This document shows positions 33,815 through 42,395 of a stretch of 64,000 bases of DNA, one piece after another. Source of the DNA: Actinomycetota bacterium (GTDB taxonomy: Bacteria; Actinomycetota; Acidimicrobiia; IMCC26256; PALSA-555); the NCBI GenBank assembly GCA_003140175.1, contig PLJD01000026.1, forward strand, positions 1 through 64,000. The letters run 5' to 3'. A model generated the notes under the pieces. That model saw only the letters and a list, made by a program, of their open reading frames with translations. It was not told the origin of the DNA and made no database searches. The position numbers and the translations under genes were made by a program. Each line of letters begins with the position of its first letter. The stretch's first letter is position 1.

Positions 33815-34363
33815 ATGCCGCAGCTCCAAGCCCACGGCCTGACCGTGCAGACACCCAAAGGCTGGGAAGGCCGCATCTTTCGCCGCGCCCAGCAAGGCGA
33901 GCTCGGCGCACAAGCCGAAGTCCCCGGCCCCCCCGCGCCACCCGGCGGGCAGACCTACCCGGTCCTGCACGTCGCCACCATCCCCCTCGCTCCCACCGTC
34001 GCCGACTTCGCCAGCGACGCCGTCGAAGCGCTGGGGCCCACCGACGCCCTCGTCGTCCTGAAGGAGTATGCGCCGACCGAAGCGACCAAGCCCCTGTTCG
34101 CGTCGCCTGGCCTCCCGACCAGCATCGACCCCGACGCCTTCAACCCCTCGGTCCTGAACCGGCTGATCGCAGGCCAAGCCGGGCTCCAGCGGTTCTTGAA
34201 CGCGAACAACCGGGCCTTCTGCCTATACATCGTGCTCGGCGGCTACCAGCGCCGCCACGACGTCGTCCCCGGCGTCAACACCGTGCTCAGCTCGGTCCGC
34301 ATCGATCCGGGGACGGGGCCGACCTCGGTGCCCTCCACCCCGACGACAGCACCGCCGCCATGA
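33815..34363 (+). CDS. Hypothetical soluble protein of the Mau-like operon
   Basis: 182 residues, 9 bases after the membrane protein. The sequence is alpha/beta in character: the N-terminal G-W-E-G-R-I-F-R segment, a V-L-H-V-A-T strand and a R-A-F-C-L-Y-I-V-L-G-G-Y block (one Cys) near the C-terminus, then a Thr/Pro tail. No signal peptide. Its stop overlaps the MauE-like start (ATGA). Function unknown. Confidence 0.7.
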   Translation: MPQLQAHGLTVQTPKGWEGRIFRRAQQGELGAQAEVPGPPAPPGGQTYPVLHVATIPLAPTVADFASDAVEALGPTDALVVLKEYAPTEATKPLFASPGLPTSIDPDAFNPSVLNRLIAGQAGLQRFLNANNRAFCLYIVLGGYQRRHDVVPGVNTVLSSVRIDPGTGPTSVPSTPTTAPPP

Positions 34364-34893
34364 CGATCGCGGCGGGCCCCTTCGCGATCGCCGCGACCCT
34401 CTTGGTGGTCGCGGGCGCGTTCAAGGCGGCCCGGCCCGCCGACACCGCCAACGCCCTCGGCGCCCTCGGCGTCCCCGCCCCCCGGCTCCTGGTCCGCGCC
34501 GGCGCGGTCGTCGAGTGCGCGATCGGACTCGCCGCGCTCATCTCGGGCGACGCCATCAGCGCGACACTCGTCGGGCTCTCCTACGTTGTGTTCCTCGTGT
34601 TCGTGCTCGAGGCGCTTCGCCGTCACGCCCCGATCTCGAGCTGTGGGTGCTTCGGGAAGGTCGACACCCCGCCGAGCTGGCTGCACGTCATCGTCAACCT
34701 GGGCTCGGTCGCCGCCAGCGTCGCTGTGGTGCTCCAGCCCGGTGCGGGCCTCCTCGCCGCCGTGCGCAGCCAGCCGCTGAGCGGCGCGCCCTACCTCCTC
34801 CTCGTGGGAACCGGTGCGGGCCTCGCCCTGCTCGTCCTGTCCGCCCACGTCCGAAACCTGGCGCTCGTGCGCCAACCGCAGGTGGCCCGATGA
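34360..34893 (+). CDS. MauE/DoxX-like redox membrane protein
   Basis: 177 residues with four main hydrophobic helices. The conserved S-S-C-G-C-F-G motif (about residues 92-98) of MauE-type proteins sits in a loop between helices 3 and 4. In methylamine-using bacteria MauE and MauD are needed to build the disulfide-rich light chain; here the gene overlaps both neighbours (ATGA at each end), so it should be made together with the MauA-like protein. An electron or disulfide relay between this protein and the MauD-like thioredoxin is the likely role. Confidence 0.85.
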   Translation: MTIAAGPFAIAATLLVVAGAFKAARPADTANALGALGVPAPRLLVRAGAVVECAIGLAALISGDAISATLVGLSYVVFLVFVLEALRRHAPISSCGCFGKVDTPPSWLHVIVNLGSVAASVAVVLQPGAGLLAAVRSQPLSGAPYLLLVGTGAGLALLVLSAHVRNLALVRQPQVAR

Positions 34894-36365
34894 CCCGGCT
34901 GTCCGGTGGCACCGCGTGGGGAAACTGGCTCGTGTCCAAGACCAGCGGGATGCTCGATGCGAAGCTCAGTCGCCGCAGCTTCATCGCGCGGACCACTCTT
35001 CTCGGCACGGCCGTCGCCGCCACCGGCTGCGCGGTGGTCACCCAGCCCGGCTCCCCCTACACCCGGGTGACCGACTGCTCCGGCGGCCTCTGCACCGACG
35101 GCTACACGGAGTTCTGCTGCGTCATCAACGAGGGCGTCAACGCCTGTCCGCCGAACTCGTTCCCGGGCGGATGGTGGCGCGCCACCGGCTCGATCTACTG
35201 CCTGACCGGCACCCGCTACTACATCGACTGCATGCAGGACTGCTGCGGGCCCAACCAAGGTGACGGGTTCTGCGCCAGCTGCCTCCCGTGCCGCTGCGCG
35301 GTGAACTGCAACACCCGAAAGGTCTACTGCAACTACTTCCGCTACGGACAGTGCATGGAAGAGATCGGAATCACCGGGCCGATCGCCTGCCGGGTGGTGA
35401 CGTGCACTCCCCCATACGACCTGAACATCGGCTGCTCAGCGTCGGACGCCGTTGACAACGCCACCGCCAACCACAACGCCGACTGCGCCGCCTACACCCC
35501 GCCGCCGCCCCCGCCCCCGCCCCCGCCAGCCGTCATGCCCGCGAGCGCGTCGGCCATCGCCGTCGGCGGCCTCCCAGTAGTTGCCTCCCGCGGGTCGGAT
35601 GGGGCAGCGTACGCGAACTCGTTCAACGGCACTGGATGGTCGGGCTGGCTTCCGCTCGGCGGGGACGTGACGTCTCGGGTGGTCCTCGCCGGTCTGGGCT
35701 CGGCCTGGTGGGCAGTCACGCGCGGCGGCGATGATGCGGTCTGGGTCCAGACGGCCACAAGCGGAACGTGGGGAGGCTGGCAGTCGCTGGGAGGTTCCGC
35801 GTCGTCGGATCCGGCCGTGGTCGTCGATTCCGCGGGAACGCTGTGGGTGTTCGTCCGAGGCTTCGACGACGCGCTGTGGGTGCAGTCGGCGACTGGCGGA
35901 ACCTGGGGAGGCTGGCAGTCACTGGGCGGCAACGTGACGTCGGACCCCGCGGCGGCGATCGACGCCTCGGGGAATCTCTGGGTCGCCGTGCGCAGCGGGG
36001 CCAACGCGGTCTACGTGATCTCGCGCAGCGCGGGTGGATCGTGGGGAACGTGGTCCGGGCTCGGCGGGACGGCCACGTCCGACCCGGCGATCGTGGCGAC
36101 GGGCAACGGCACGGTGTGGGTGTTCGCCCGAGGCGTCGACGACGCGTTGTGGCTGCAGTCGTCGAGTGGCGGAACTTGGGGAGGCTGGCAGTCGCTCGGT
36201 GGCTCGCTCGACGACGACCCGGCGGCCGCGTCCGGCACCACGCTGTGGGTCTTCGCGGTGAGCGAGGACCAGGCCATGTACTGCCGGGAGCTGAACGCCG
36301 GAGCCTGGAGCGCCTGGGCGAGCCTGAGCGGGAGCTTCGCGCCAGTCCGGGGCGCCACCTCCTAA
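34890..36365 (+). CDS. MauA-like Cys-rich protein fused to a WxxW-repeat domain
   Basis: 491 residues. A twin-arginine signal (R28-R29-S-F-I) and hydrophobic stretch end at Cys47. Residues 47-200 hold 21 Cys in a pattern like the methylamine dehydrogenase light chain: C86-P-P, C104, D-C118-C119-G and a C147 that follows the position of the second cofactor Trp. That Trp is Tyr146 here; two Trp (95, 96) lie near the first cofactor site. A ten-proline linker (204-213) leads to residues 220-485, which contain six W-x-x-W-x-x-L-x-G repeats about 45-50 residues apart, resembling beta-propeller lectin domains. The protein is likely exported folded by Tat. True methylamine dehydrogenase activity is unlikely without the second Trp and the MauB and MauG partners. 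Function unknown. Confidence 0.82.
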   Translation: MTRLSGGTAWGNWLVSKTSGMLDAKLSRRSFIARTTLLGTAVAATGCAVVTQPGSPYTRVTDCSGGLCTDGYTEFCCVINEGVNACPPNSFPGGWWRATGSIYCLTGTRYYIDCMQDCCGPNQGDGFCASCLPCRCAVNCNTRKVYCNYFRYGQCMEEIGITGPIACRVVTCTPPYDLNIGCSASDAVDNATANHNADCAAYTPPPPPPPPPPAVMPASASAIAVGGLPVVASRGSDGAAYANSFNGTGWSGWLPLGGDVTSRVVLAGLGSAWWAVTRGGDDAVWVQTATSGTWGGWQSLGGSASSDPAVVVDSAGTLWVFVRGFDDALWVQSATGGTWGGWQSLGGNVTSDPAAAIDASGNLWVAVRSGANAVYVISRSAGGSWGTWSGLGGTATSDPAIVATGNGTVWVFARGVDDALWLQSSSGGTWGGWQSLGGSLDDDPAAASGTTLWVFAVSEDQAMYCRELNAGAWSAWASLSGSFAPVRGATS

Positions 36366-36416
36366 ACCTGAGCACGGCTTGGTCAACCCGTCGAGGGTCC
36401 CAGTACCCTCGACGCG

Positions 36417-36863
36417 GTGGAGCTCGTGGCGGGGATGCTCGCGTTTGGTCTCGTCCTGGTGGTCGGAGCGATCCTGGTCGTGCGCGAGGCCGGCCGAGTG
36501 GCCAAGGCACCGCCGCCGGCACTCTTTGACCCCGACGACGCCTACGACTACGTCGTCGAGCGGCTCACCGACGAGGTGGCGGCGACGCTCACCCCCGCCG
36601 ACGTACGCAGGATCTTGGACTTCGAGGTCGAGTTTCTGGAGGGCAAGCGCGTCTCCGGAAACGGATCCGGCACCGATCCCGGCCCGACGGTCTTCGGTGG
36701 GACCGAGACCGTCACGTACATCGTCGAACGATCGGCGGCGACCGGCGAGGTCTACCTCCCCGAGCAGGTCCAAGCGGTCGTCGACACCCAGATCGACTAC
36801 CTCCGAGGGATCGGCGCCATCGGCCCCGCCGAAGACGCCGCTGGGGAATCGCCTCCGACCTGA
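36417..36863 (+). CDS. Membrane-anchored hypothetical protein, 148 residues
   Basis: GTG 36417, 51 bases after the MauA-like gene. One N-terminal transmembrane helix (about 2-22), then a soluble alpha/beta domain with F-D-P-D-D-A-Y-D-Y-V and V-E-F-L-E-G-K segments and Y-I-V-E-R. No family named. Probably conserved in related actinobacteria, judging from its regular folded-protein composition. Confidence 0.65.
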   Translation: MELVAGMLAFGLVLVVGAILVVREAGRVAKAPPPALFDPDDAYDYVVERLTDEVAATLTPADVRRILDFEVEFLEGKRVSGNGSGTDPGPTVFGGTETVTYIVERSAATGEVYLPEQVQAVVDTQIDYLRGIGAIGPAEDAAGESPPT

Positions 36864-36915
36864 GGTCCAGACGTGCTACAAGTTTGGTCACCAGGGAAAG
36901 GAGGTGGTCCCACAC

Positions 36916-36957
36916 ATGCATGATCAACCGGGGACTCTGGAGGTGCGCGGCCGCTAG
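36916..36957 (+). CDS. 13-residue ORF behind a very strong Shine-Dalgarno
   Basis: AAAGGAGGTGG (36897-36907) is close to full complementarity with the 16S rRNA 3' end. ATG 36916 opens 13 codons ending L-E-V-R-G-R before TAG. A second ATG at 36920 in another frame opens a longer frame. Downstream, GGACCTCC (36973-36980) could pair with GGAGGT of the ribosome binding site, and a long hairpin lies at 37067-37101. The layout suggests a translated regulatory leader or a small RNA with a short ORF. I recall a similar arrangement in streptomycetes but cannot name it. Confidence 0.45.
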   Translation: MHDQPGTLEVRGR

Positions 36958-37066
36958 GTCACACCTCGGATGGACCTCCTGCGGAGACCCAACCGCAGCA
37001 CCGGCGTCGACCGGCGGGGATTGGTCCCTCCCGTGCGAACGGATCGACGTGTGCAACAGCCGATTG

Positions 37067-37101
37067 GACGGTGCGGGGCGCTTTGCGCGTCCCGCACCGT
37101 C
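37067..37101 (+). terminator. Long GC-rich hairpin
   Basis: GACGGTGCGGG-GCGC, loop TTT, GCGC-GT-CCCGCACCGTC: a 15-bp stem with a two-base bulge, by far the strongest hairpin noticed in the window. No clear U-tract follows. Probably a terminator for the short-ORF transcript or the stem of a stable RNA. Confidence 0.7.
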
Positions 37102-37173
37102 GCGTCTGGAACCTCGGAGATGCCCCGGGGCCGCCCCTCCCGCGCGCCGTCCGCACCCATTAGCCTCTAGGCC

Positions 37174-37392
37174 GTGGCGCGACCAGCCCGCTTCGAGGAC
37201 TTTCGGTACCTCGGAGACAAGCGCAACCAGGTGGTCTACGACCTCGACGACCCTGCCTCGACCGCGGCAGTGCAGGACGTGCTAGTCGCGGAAACCTTCA
37301 CCACGTTTGGACCCGACACGCTGGCCGAGGCGCGAAACCGCGGCTACCGCACGCACCGCTGGGCACGGATGCGCTCGTCCGACGACGAATAG
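37174..37392 (+). CDS. Small conserved-looking protein, 72 residues
   Basis: GTG 37174. The sequence has the look of a compact, conserved actinobacterial protein: F-E-D-F-R-Y-L-G-D-K-R, V-V-Y-D-L-D and T-F-G-P-D-T-L-A-E-A-R-N-R-G-Y. Function unknown. It faces the DUF1802 gene with two bases between stop codons. Confidence 0.65.
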   Translation: MARPARFEDFRYLGDKRNQVVYDLDDPASTAAVQDVLVAETFTTFGPDTLAEARNRGYRTHRWARMRSSDDE

Positions 37393-37394
37393 CG

Positions 37395-37988
37395 TCAGAC
37401 CTTCGTCGTCTCCAGGGGGCGGCCCAACGTCTGCTCGACCAGGCGGAGGCGGGCCGCGAATGACTCGTCGGTCAGGACCGGTTCCGCCGCCACCGACGTC
37501 GGGTCGTCGGGGAGACCCTCGAGGTCGACCCAGGACGTGCAGCCGCCGTACTCGGCGCGGTACGCGAGGGTGATCGGCTCCTGCAGCCGGTGGGCGCGCA
37601 CGGCGAGGATCCACAGCGGATCGCGGTGCTTCCATTGCAGCCGCGAGGCGGCGTAGTCGAGGGTCCAGATGAACTTTCCATCGAGACCTTCGAGCTCGGC
37701 GGGTTCACTGATCGTCGTCTCGGCCACCAGCTCGGCCCAGCCGTCGATCCGCAAGGTTCCTTCTGGCGGCGCGGCGGCTTGGGTCTCGGCGACCCAGCGC
37801 CGGTAGGCCGGCTTGAGCAACTCCGGACGCTGATGCTCGACCGTCGGGTACAGCCAGCAGCGATCGGACCGCACTGCGAAGTGTCGATTCGCCTCGCGGA
37901 GTCCACCCTTGCGGACGTCGAGGATCTGCTCGCCGGCGAGGAGGGCTCGCACGACGACCGCCCACTCCTTGAACGCCGGCGTCGCCAT
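37395..37988 (-). CDS. DUF1802 family protein
   Basis: 197 residues from ATG 37988. The start A-F-K-E-W-A-V-V-V, the L-x-V-R-K-G-G-L-R-E segment and the Y-P-T-V-E-H-Q-x-P-E-L-L-K-P block are diagnostic of DUF1802. A second half rich in Trp and acidic residues follows. No activity is known for the family. No operon partner in sight. Confidence 0.85.
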   Translation of the reverse strand: MATPAFKEWAVVVRALLAGEQILDVRKGGLREANRHFAVRSDRCWLYPTVEHQRPELLKPAYRRWVAETQAAAPPEGTLRIDGWAELVAETTISEPAELEGLDGKFIWTLDYAASRLQWKHRDPLWILAVRAHRLQEPITLAYRAEYGGCTSWVDLEGLPDDPTSVAAEPVLTDESFAARLRLVEQTLGRPLETTKV

Positions 37989-38059
37989 CGGCGTCGAGCA
38001 TACCGAGCAGCCATCCGGGACCCACCGGCGCTCGAGTGGCCAGGGTCTGCTCGAGGGAG

Positions 38060-39178
38060 CTACCGGCCGGCCAGGTGACGGTATAGGACGACGAGGCTTG
38101 ACACTGCCCGTTCCCAGGTGAAAGCGCCTGCCTGCGCATGACCGCCCTCGATCAGGCGCCCTCGGAGGGGGCCATCGTCCAGCACCCGGGCCAGCGCGCC
38201 CGACAGGCCCTCGTCATCACCGGGGTCGACGAGCACCGCCGCATCGCCGAGCACCTCGGGAAGGGAGCCTGCCGTCGACGCGACGACCGGCACGCCGGCC
38301 TGCATCGCCTCGAGGGGCGGCAGCCCGAACCCTTCGTAGAGGGACGGATACGCGAGCACCGTCGCCCCCGCGACGAGATCGTCTCGAGCCCGGTCGTCGA
38401 GCCAGCCGAGGCGGTGAATCCGCTCGCGGTGACGGGCGCGGTCGAGCGCCGCGCCGAACGCCTGCCCCCCCGGCCCGTCCGGCCCGGCCACCACGAGGAC
38501 GACGGTTCGATCGTGCGCCGCCACGCGGTCGAAGGCACGCACCAGCGCCGGAAGGTTCTTGCGTGGTTCGACCGTCCCGAGGGCCAGCACGTAGCGCGGC
38601 GCGTCGGCCAACCGCTGGCCCTGTGCCGGATCTCCCCGCCGGGGCGGGCCGAGACCAGGGGCGACCGGCACGACCCGGTCGTCGGAGAGCTGGTAGCGCT
38701 CGCGCACCTGCGCCGCGACGAACGCGGTGTACGTGTGCACCGTGGCCCCGCGATCGACCGCGATCTGGACGAGCCTCGGGAATCGCAACACATCCCCGGA
38801 GCAGAGTTCCGGGTACAGCAGGTAGCTGAGATCGGGGATGGTCAACAGCACCGGGCTGCGCGTTGGCGGCGCGACGAAGTTGGTCGCATGCACCACGTCG
38901 ACCCGACCGGTCCATCCCTCGATCCGCGGCCATGCGAGCCGTGGCCAGAGTCCACGAGTCAGCCGAGCCGGGAAGGGGCGAGTCCCCGCCCGCGCCGACG
39001 GGGGCAGCGACTGGCGCAGGCTTCCTCGACCCTTCCAGGTGATCGCGTAGGCGACCAGGTCGACGTCGGCACGCTCGGCGAGGCCCTGCACGAGCCCGGA
39101 CGTCACCTGTCCGATCCCAGTCCGGACGCCGAGGAGCGACGTGGCGTCGATGGCCACCCGCAGGCGGTAGGTCTCCAA
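38060..39178 (-). CDS. Glycosyltransferase family 4
   Basis: 372 residues from a TTG at 39178, only 3 bases after the flippase stop; GTG 39157 is an alternative. GT4 landmarks: D-A-T-S-L-L-G-V-R-T-G-I-G near the N-terminus, the H-A-T-N-F-V-A-P-P strand, G-T-V-E-P-R-K-N-L-P (about 200-209) and the donor site P-S-L-Y-E-G-F-G-L-P-P-L-E-A-M (about 273-287). It would act on the same glycan that the upstream flippase exports. Confidence 0.9.
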   Translation of the reverse strand: METYRLRVAIDATSLLGVRTGIGQVTSGLVQGLAERADVDLVAYAITWKGRGSLRQSLPPSARAGTRPFPARLTRGLWPRLAWPRIEGWTGRVDVVHATNFVAPPTRSPVLLTIPDLSYLLYPELCSGDVLRFPRLVQIAVDRGATVHTYTAFVAAQVRERYQLSDDRVVPVAPGLGPPRRGDPAQGQRLADAPRYVLALGTVEPRKNLPALVRAFDRVAAHDRTVVLVVAGPDGPGGQAFGAALDRARHRERIHRLGWLDDRARDDLVAGATVLAYPSLYEGFGLPPLEAMQAGVPVVASTAGSLPEVLGDAAVLVDPGDDEGLSGALARVLDDGPLRGRLIEGGHAQAGAFTWERAVSSLVVLYRHLAGR

Positions 39179-39181
39179 CGT

Positions 39182-40552
39182 CTAGATCTCGAGCGGCTCG
39201 TGCTCGATCTGATCCACGAGCGAACCGAGGCTCGTGGACTGCACCCCGACGGCCAGCTGGTGGATCAGCAGCGCGCCCATTGTCGCCGCGCTGACGAGAG
39301 TCCCTGCGATGAACCCGACCTCAACCCGCAGGAAGAGGTCGCTGCCTGCCAGCGCCGTCACGATGACGAACGTCACCAGGCCCGACACCCAGCCAGCCAG
39401 GGCGCGCGCGTGACCGAGGAGCGCGATCAACGCTTGCGCGAGCGTGAGGGCCAGGATGAAGAGCGCGCTCCCCGCCGCCAGCAGCGCGAGGTCGCCGCTG
39501 CCAAGGTTGAACTTGCTGCCGAACAGGATCTTGCCCACGAATGGACCGGCGGTTCCGCCGGCGATCACGCCGACCAGCCCGATCGCGACCACGAGGGTGA
39601 TCAGCTCGCGCAGGCCGCGCCGAAATTCTCCGTGCCGCCCGGTTCCGGCCAATGCGGCCAGTTTGGGGAGGAGCGCGGCCTGGACCGCCTGGAACAAGAA
39701 GATCGGGATTCGAGCCAGGAACAATCCGACAATGAAGTCCGCCACCGCCGTGCGCTGAGCGCCGCTGGACAGCAGCTGGGCGCCGAGGAACGGTGCGTAG
39801 CTCAGCGTTTGGGCGCACAACGACCCACCGAGGAGGTAGCCGAGGTTCGTCGAGAGCTCCGACCAGCGAGCTTCCGGTCCGGGGGTGAGCAAGCCGTGTT
39901 GGCCCCGGATGCATACGAGGGTCGCCACGACGGGCGGGATCGCGAGGCACAGCCCGTAATAGAAGGGATTGGAAACCCCCGCTGCGGCCAGCGCCGCGCA
40001 GGGCAGCAGTCGGATGACTCCCTCGACCGCCAGAATCATGCCGTAGCGATCGAATCGCTCACTGCCAGCCAAGGTGCCGCGCGTGAGGTGCTGGACGCAG
40101 TAGGCGAGGAGCCCAAGAACGAGGCAGAGCGCCAGGCCTCGGTTGCCGGCGAAGATCTTGCTCACGAGCGGTGTTCCCGCCGCGACCGCGACCGTGAGCA
40201 CGACGAGGGCGCCGGCGAGGGCCGATCCCGCGAGGGCGGCGCGGCGGATCACCGGCCCGCCCCCCAGGCCCCGTGCCCGCCGATCGGATACGGCGCGCCC
40301 GACTTCCTGCTCGAGTGGCAGGAAGAGGCCGGGGGCGAGCACGAACACGAAGACCCACAAACCGTTGAGCGCCGTGTAATTGACCTTGTCGAGCGCCCGG
40401 AACGACAGGATCAGGAACCCGTACGCGGTGAGACCCGACACGATCAGCCCCGCGCCGACGAGGAACGTCCCTCCCGGAAGTGGCCGACGGAGGGTGTCCA
40501 CGATTCGTTGGGCGCGACGGGGCACGGGGGGAAGCGTAGGTGTCGTGCGCAC
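39182..40552 (-). CDS. Polysaccharide flippase (Wzx/MATE-like)
   Basis: 456 residues from GTG 40552, with ten or more transmembrane helices spread over the protein, in the layout of oligosaccharide-lipid flippases. Seen: the P-L-E-Q-E-V-G-R-A-V-S motif in an early loop and alternating long helices without soluble domains. It likely moves lipid-linked sugar units across the membrane. The downstream glycosyltransferase is 3 bases away. Specific substrate unknown. Confidence 0.85.
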   Translation of the reverse strand: MRTTPTLPPVPRRAQRIVDTLRRPLPGGTFLVGAGLIVSGLTAYGFLILSFRALDKVNYTALNGLWVFVFVLAPGLFLPLEQEVGRAVSDRRARGLGGGPVIRRAALAGSALAGALVVLTVAVAAGTPLVSKIFAGNRGLALCLVLGLLAYCVQHLTRGTLAGSERFDRYGMILAVEGVIRLLPCAALAAAGVSNPFYYGLCLAIPPVVATLVCIRGQHGLLTPGPEARWSELSTNLGYLLGGSLCAQTLSYAPFLGAQLLSSGAQRTAVADFIVGLFLARIPIFLFQAVQAALLPKLAALAGTGRHGEFRRGLRELITLVVAIGLVGVIAGGTAGPFVGKILFGSKFNLGSGDLALLAAGSALFILALTLAQALIALLGHARALAGWVSGLVTFVIVTALAGSDLFLRVEVGFIAGTLVSAATMGALLIHQLAVGVQSTSLGSLVDQIEHEPLEI

Positions 40553-40803
40553 CCAGACCCTCGGCCTCGGGCCCGGCTCGCCGCGGCGCGCCGGCGCGCC
40601 TCGGGGCATCGAAGCCCGGGTTCGCCCGGGCGACCCTCGGGGAGCGACGGCGCCCACGATGGGCTGGCTTCGGTCCGCGAGCCGTGCCCCCGGGCGTCAA
40701 CGAGGCCCCACAGCGCGCCTCGGCACCTCACGGGGCACAGCCCCGCCGCAAGTCTCGAAGGTCCCCGGGGGCCTTCGTTGCGGGCGGCCCCAAACCGCGG
40801 GTG

Positions 40804-40932
40804 GTGAGCGATCCAGCGGAGCGGATCAAGCAAGATGAGGAGGTGAAAACCCGGACGCTCATCCTCCTCGCCGCGCTCTGCGCGGTGGCGATCCTGGCCG
40901 CCTCGGCGGTCCAGGTGCTGCTCGCCCACTGA
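40804..40932 (+). CDS. Small single-helix membrane protein, 42 residues
   Basis: GTG 40804 (or 40801) opens a frame with a charged N-terminus (S-D-P-A-E-R-I-K-Q-D-E-E) and a convincing transmembrane helix of Leu, Ala, Ile and Val to the end. It lies 56 bases before lpdA on the same strand. The charge and helix pattern looks real, but there is no clear ribosome binding site, so confidence is limited. Confidence 0.45.
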   Translation: MSDPAERIKQDEEVKTRTLILLAALCAVAILAASAVQVLLAH

Positions 40933-40988
40933 CGGTTCGGTTGGTTGGGGTCGATGGTGAAGAATGAGTGGCGGCGAGAGGAGCACTG

Positions 40989-42374
40989 GTGCCGGAGCAA
41001 TTCGATGTGGTCGTCCTCGGTGGCGGTCCAGGCGGGTATGCCGCAGCGCTCTACGGCGCCGCCGCCGGTCTTCGGATCGGGCTGATCGAGGAGGAACGAG
41101 TCGGCGGGACGTGTCTCCATCGGGGCTGCATACCGGCCAAGGAGCTACTGCAAACTGCCGAGGTGCTCCGAACGGTCGCGGGCGCCAAGGAGTTTGGCGT
41201 GGATGCCGGGCAACCGTCGCTGGACCTGGCGACCAGTCAGGCCCGCAAGCACCAGGTCATCGACCGGCTCACCCGAGGGCTGGAGACGCTCCTCACGGGC
41301 CGGAAGGTCACGGTGGTCAACGGAACGGGATCCTTGATTGACGGTGCCGCCCGCCACGTGCGGGTCTCCGATGGGACCGAGCTCACCGGCGACGCGCTCA
41401 TCATCGCCACCGGCTCAACGCCACGGTCCCTACCCGGCCTGGACTTCGATGGCCGGCGGATCCTGTCGTCCGATCACGTGCTCGAGCTCGACGAGGTCCC
41501 CAAGCGGGTCGCCATCATCGGCTCGGGCGCCGTCGGCTGCGAGTTCGCTTCGTTGCTTGGCGATCTCGGCTCTGAGGTCACGATGCTCGAAGCCCTGCCT
41601 CGGATCCTGCCCGGCGCCGACGAGCAAGTGTCGGACGCGCTGGCGCGATCGCTCACGAAGCGAGGGATCGCCGCGCACGGCGGCGTACGTGTGACGAGCA
41701 TCGAGGGGACGCGAGAACTGAGCGTCGGATTCGATTCCAACGATGGTGCGAAGACGGTGGTGGTCGACCGGGTCATCGTCAGTATCGGGCGAGCGGCTCG
41801 AACCGAGGGTCTCGGGCTCGAAGGGTCGGGTATCGAGCTTGACGCTCACGGCTGCATCGCGGTCGATGACCACCTGCGGACTGCGGTTGCCGACGTGTAC
41901 GCGGTTGGCGACGTGGTCGCCACGCCTCAGCTCGCCCACGTCGCATTCTCAGAAGCCATCGTGGCGATCAAGAGCATCCTGGGAGAGGATGCGACACCGA
42001 TCGACTACGACAAGGTCCCCTGGGGTATCTACTCGCATCCCGAAGTCGCCTTCGCTGGCTTGACGGAGGATCAGGCTCGTCGCCGAGGACACAACGTGGT
42101 CACCTCGGTACACCGGTTCGCTGGCAACAGCCGCGCGGCGATCATCGGTGAAACCGACGGCCTCGTGAAAATCGTCGCGGACGACACGGGGGTCATGCTC
42201 GGCGTCCACATCGTGGGTCCCTGGGCAACGGAGCTGATCGCCGAGGGCTACCTCGCCGTCAACTGGGAAGCGACAGTGAACGAGGTGGGCGCCTACATTC
42301 ACGCCCATCCGACGCTGAGCGAACTCTTCGGCGAATCCGCGCTTGCACTGACCGGGCGCTCGCTGCACGGCTGA
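40989..42374 (+). CDS. lpdA: Dihydrolipoyl dehydrogenase (E3)
   Basis: 461 residues. GTG 40989 is chosen because GAGAGGAG lies just upstream and the FAD-binding motif follows at once (V-V-L-G-G-G-P-G-G-Y). The redox disulfide G-G-T-C-L-H-R-G-C-I-P is at about residues 40-50, the NAD site G-S-G-A-V-G-C-E-F at about 180, and the active-site H-A-H-P-T-L-S-E near the C-terminus. It reoxidises the lipoyl arm of the adjacent E2 using NAD+. Confidence 0.97.
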   Translation: MPEQFDVVVLGGGPGGYAAALYGAAAGLRIGLIEEERVGGTCLHRGCIPAKELLQTAEVLRTVAGAKEFGVDAGQPSLDLATSQARKHQVIDRLTRGLETLLTGRKVTVVNGTGSLIDGAARHVRVSDGTELTGDALIIATGSTPRSLPGLDFDGRRILSSDHVLELDEVPKRVAIIGSGAVGCEFASLLGDLGSEVTMLEALPRILPGADEQVSDALARSLTKRGIAAHGGVRVTSIEGTRELSVGFDSNDGAKTVVVDRVIVSIGRAARTEGLGLEGSGIELDAHGCIAVDDHLRTAVADVYAVGDVVATPQLAHVAFSEAIVAIKSILGEDATPIDYDKVPWGIYSHPEVAFAGLTEDQARRRGHNVVTSVHRFAGNSRAAIIGETDGLVKIVADDTGVMLGVHIVGPWATELIAEGYLAVNWEATVNEVGAYIHAHPTLSELFGESALALTGRSLHG

Positions 42375-42395
42375 CTCTGCACGAGGGAGAGATTT

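Noticed and set aside
35700-36330. Repeated DNA segments containing GGAGGCTGGCAGTCGCT, considered as a non-coding repeat array or CRISPR
   Set aside because: The repeats are in frame and encode the WxxW blades of the protein at 34890-36365; spacing and content do not fit CRISPR.
34890-36365. Calling this a genuine TTQ methylamine dehydrogenase light chain
   Set aside because: The second cofactor Trp is replaced by Tyr146, no MauB or MauG gene is present, and the fused repeat domain is foreign to MauA.
36884-37285. A 133-codon plus-strand frame
   Set aside because: It overlaps the short-ORF/hairpin unit and the start of the 72-residue gene; its composition (Arg, Pro, Cys, Ser mix) looks like shadow coding in GC-rich DNA.
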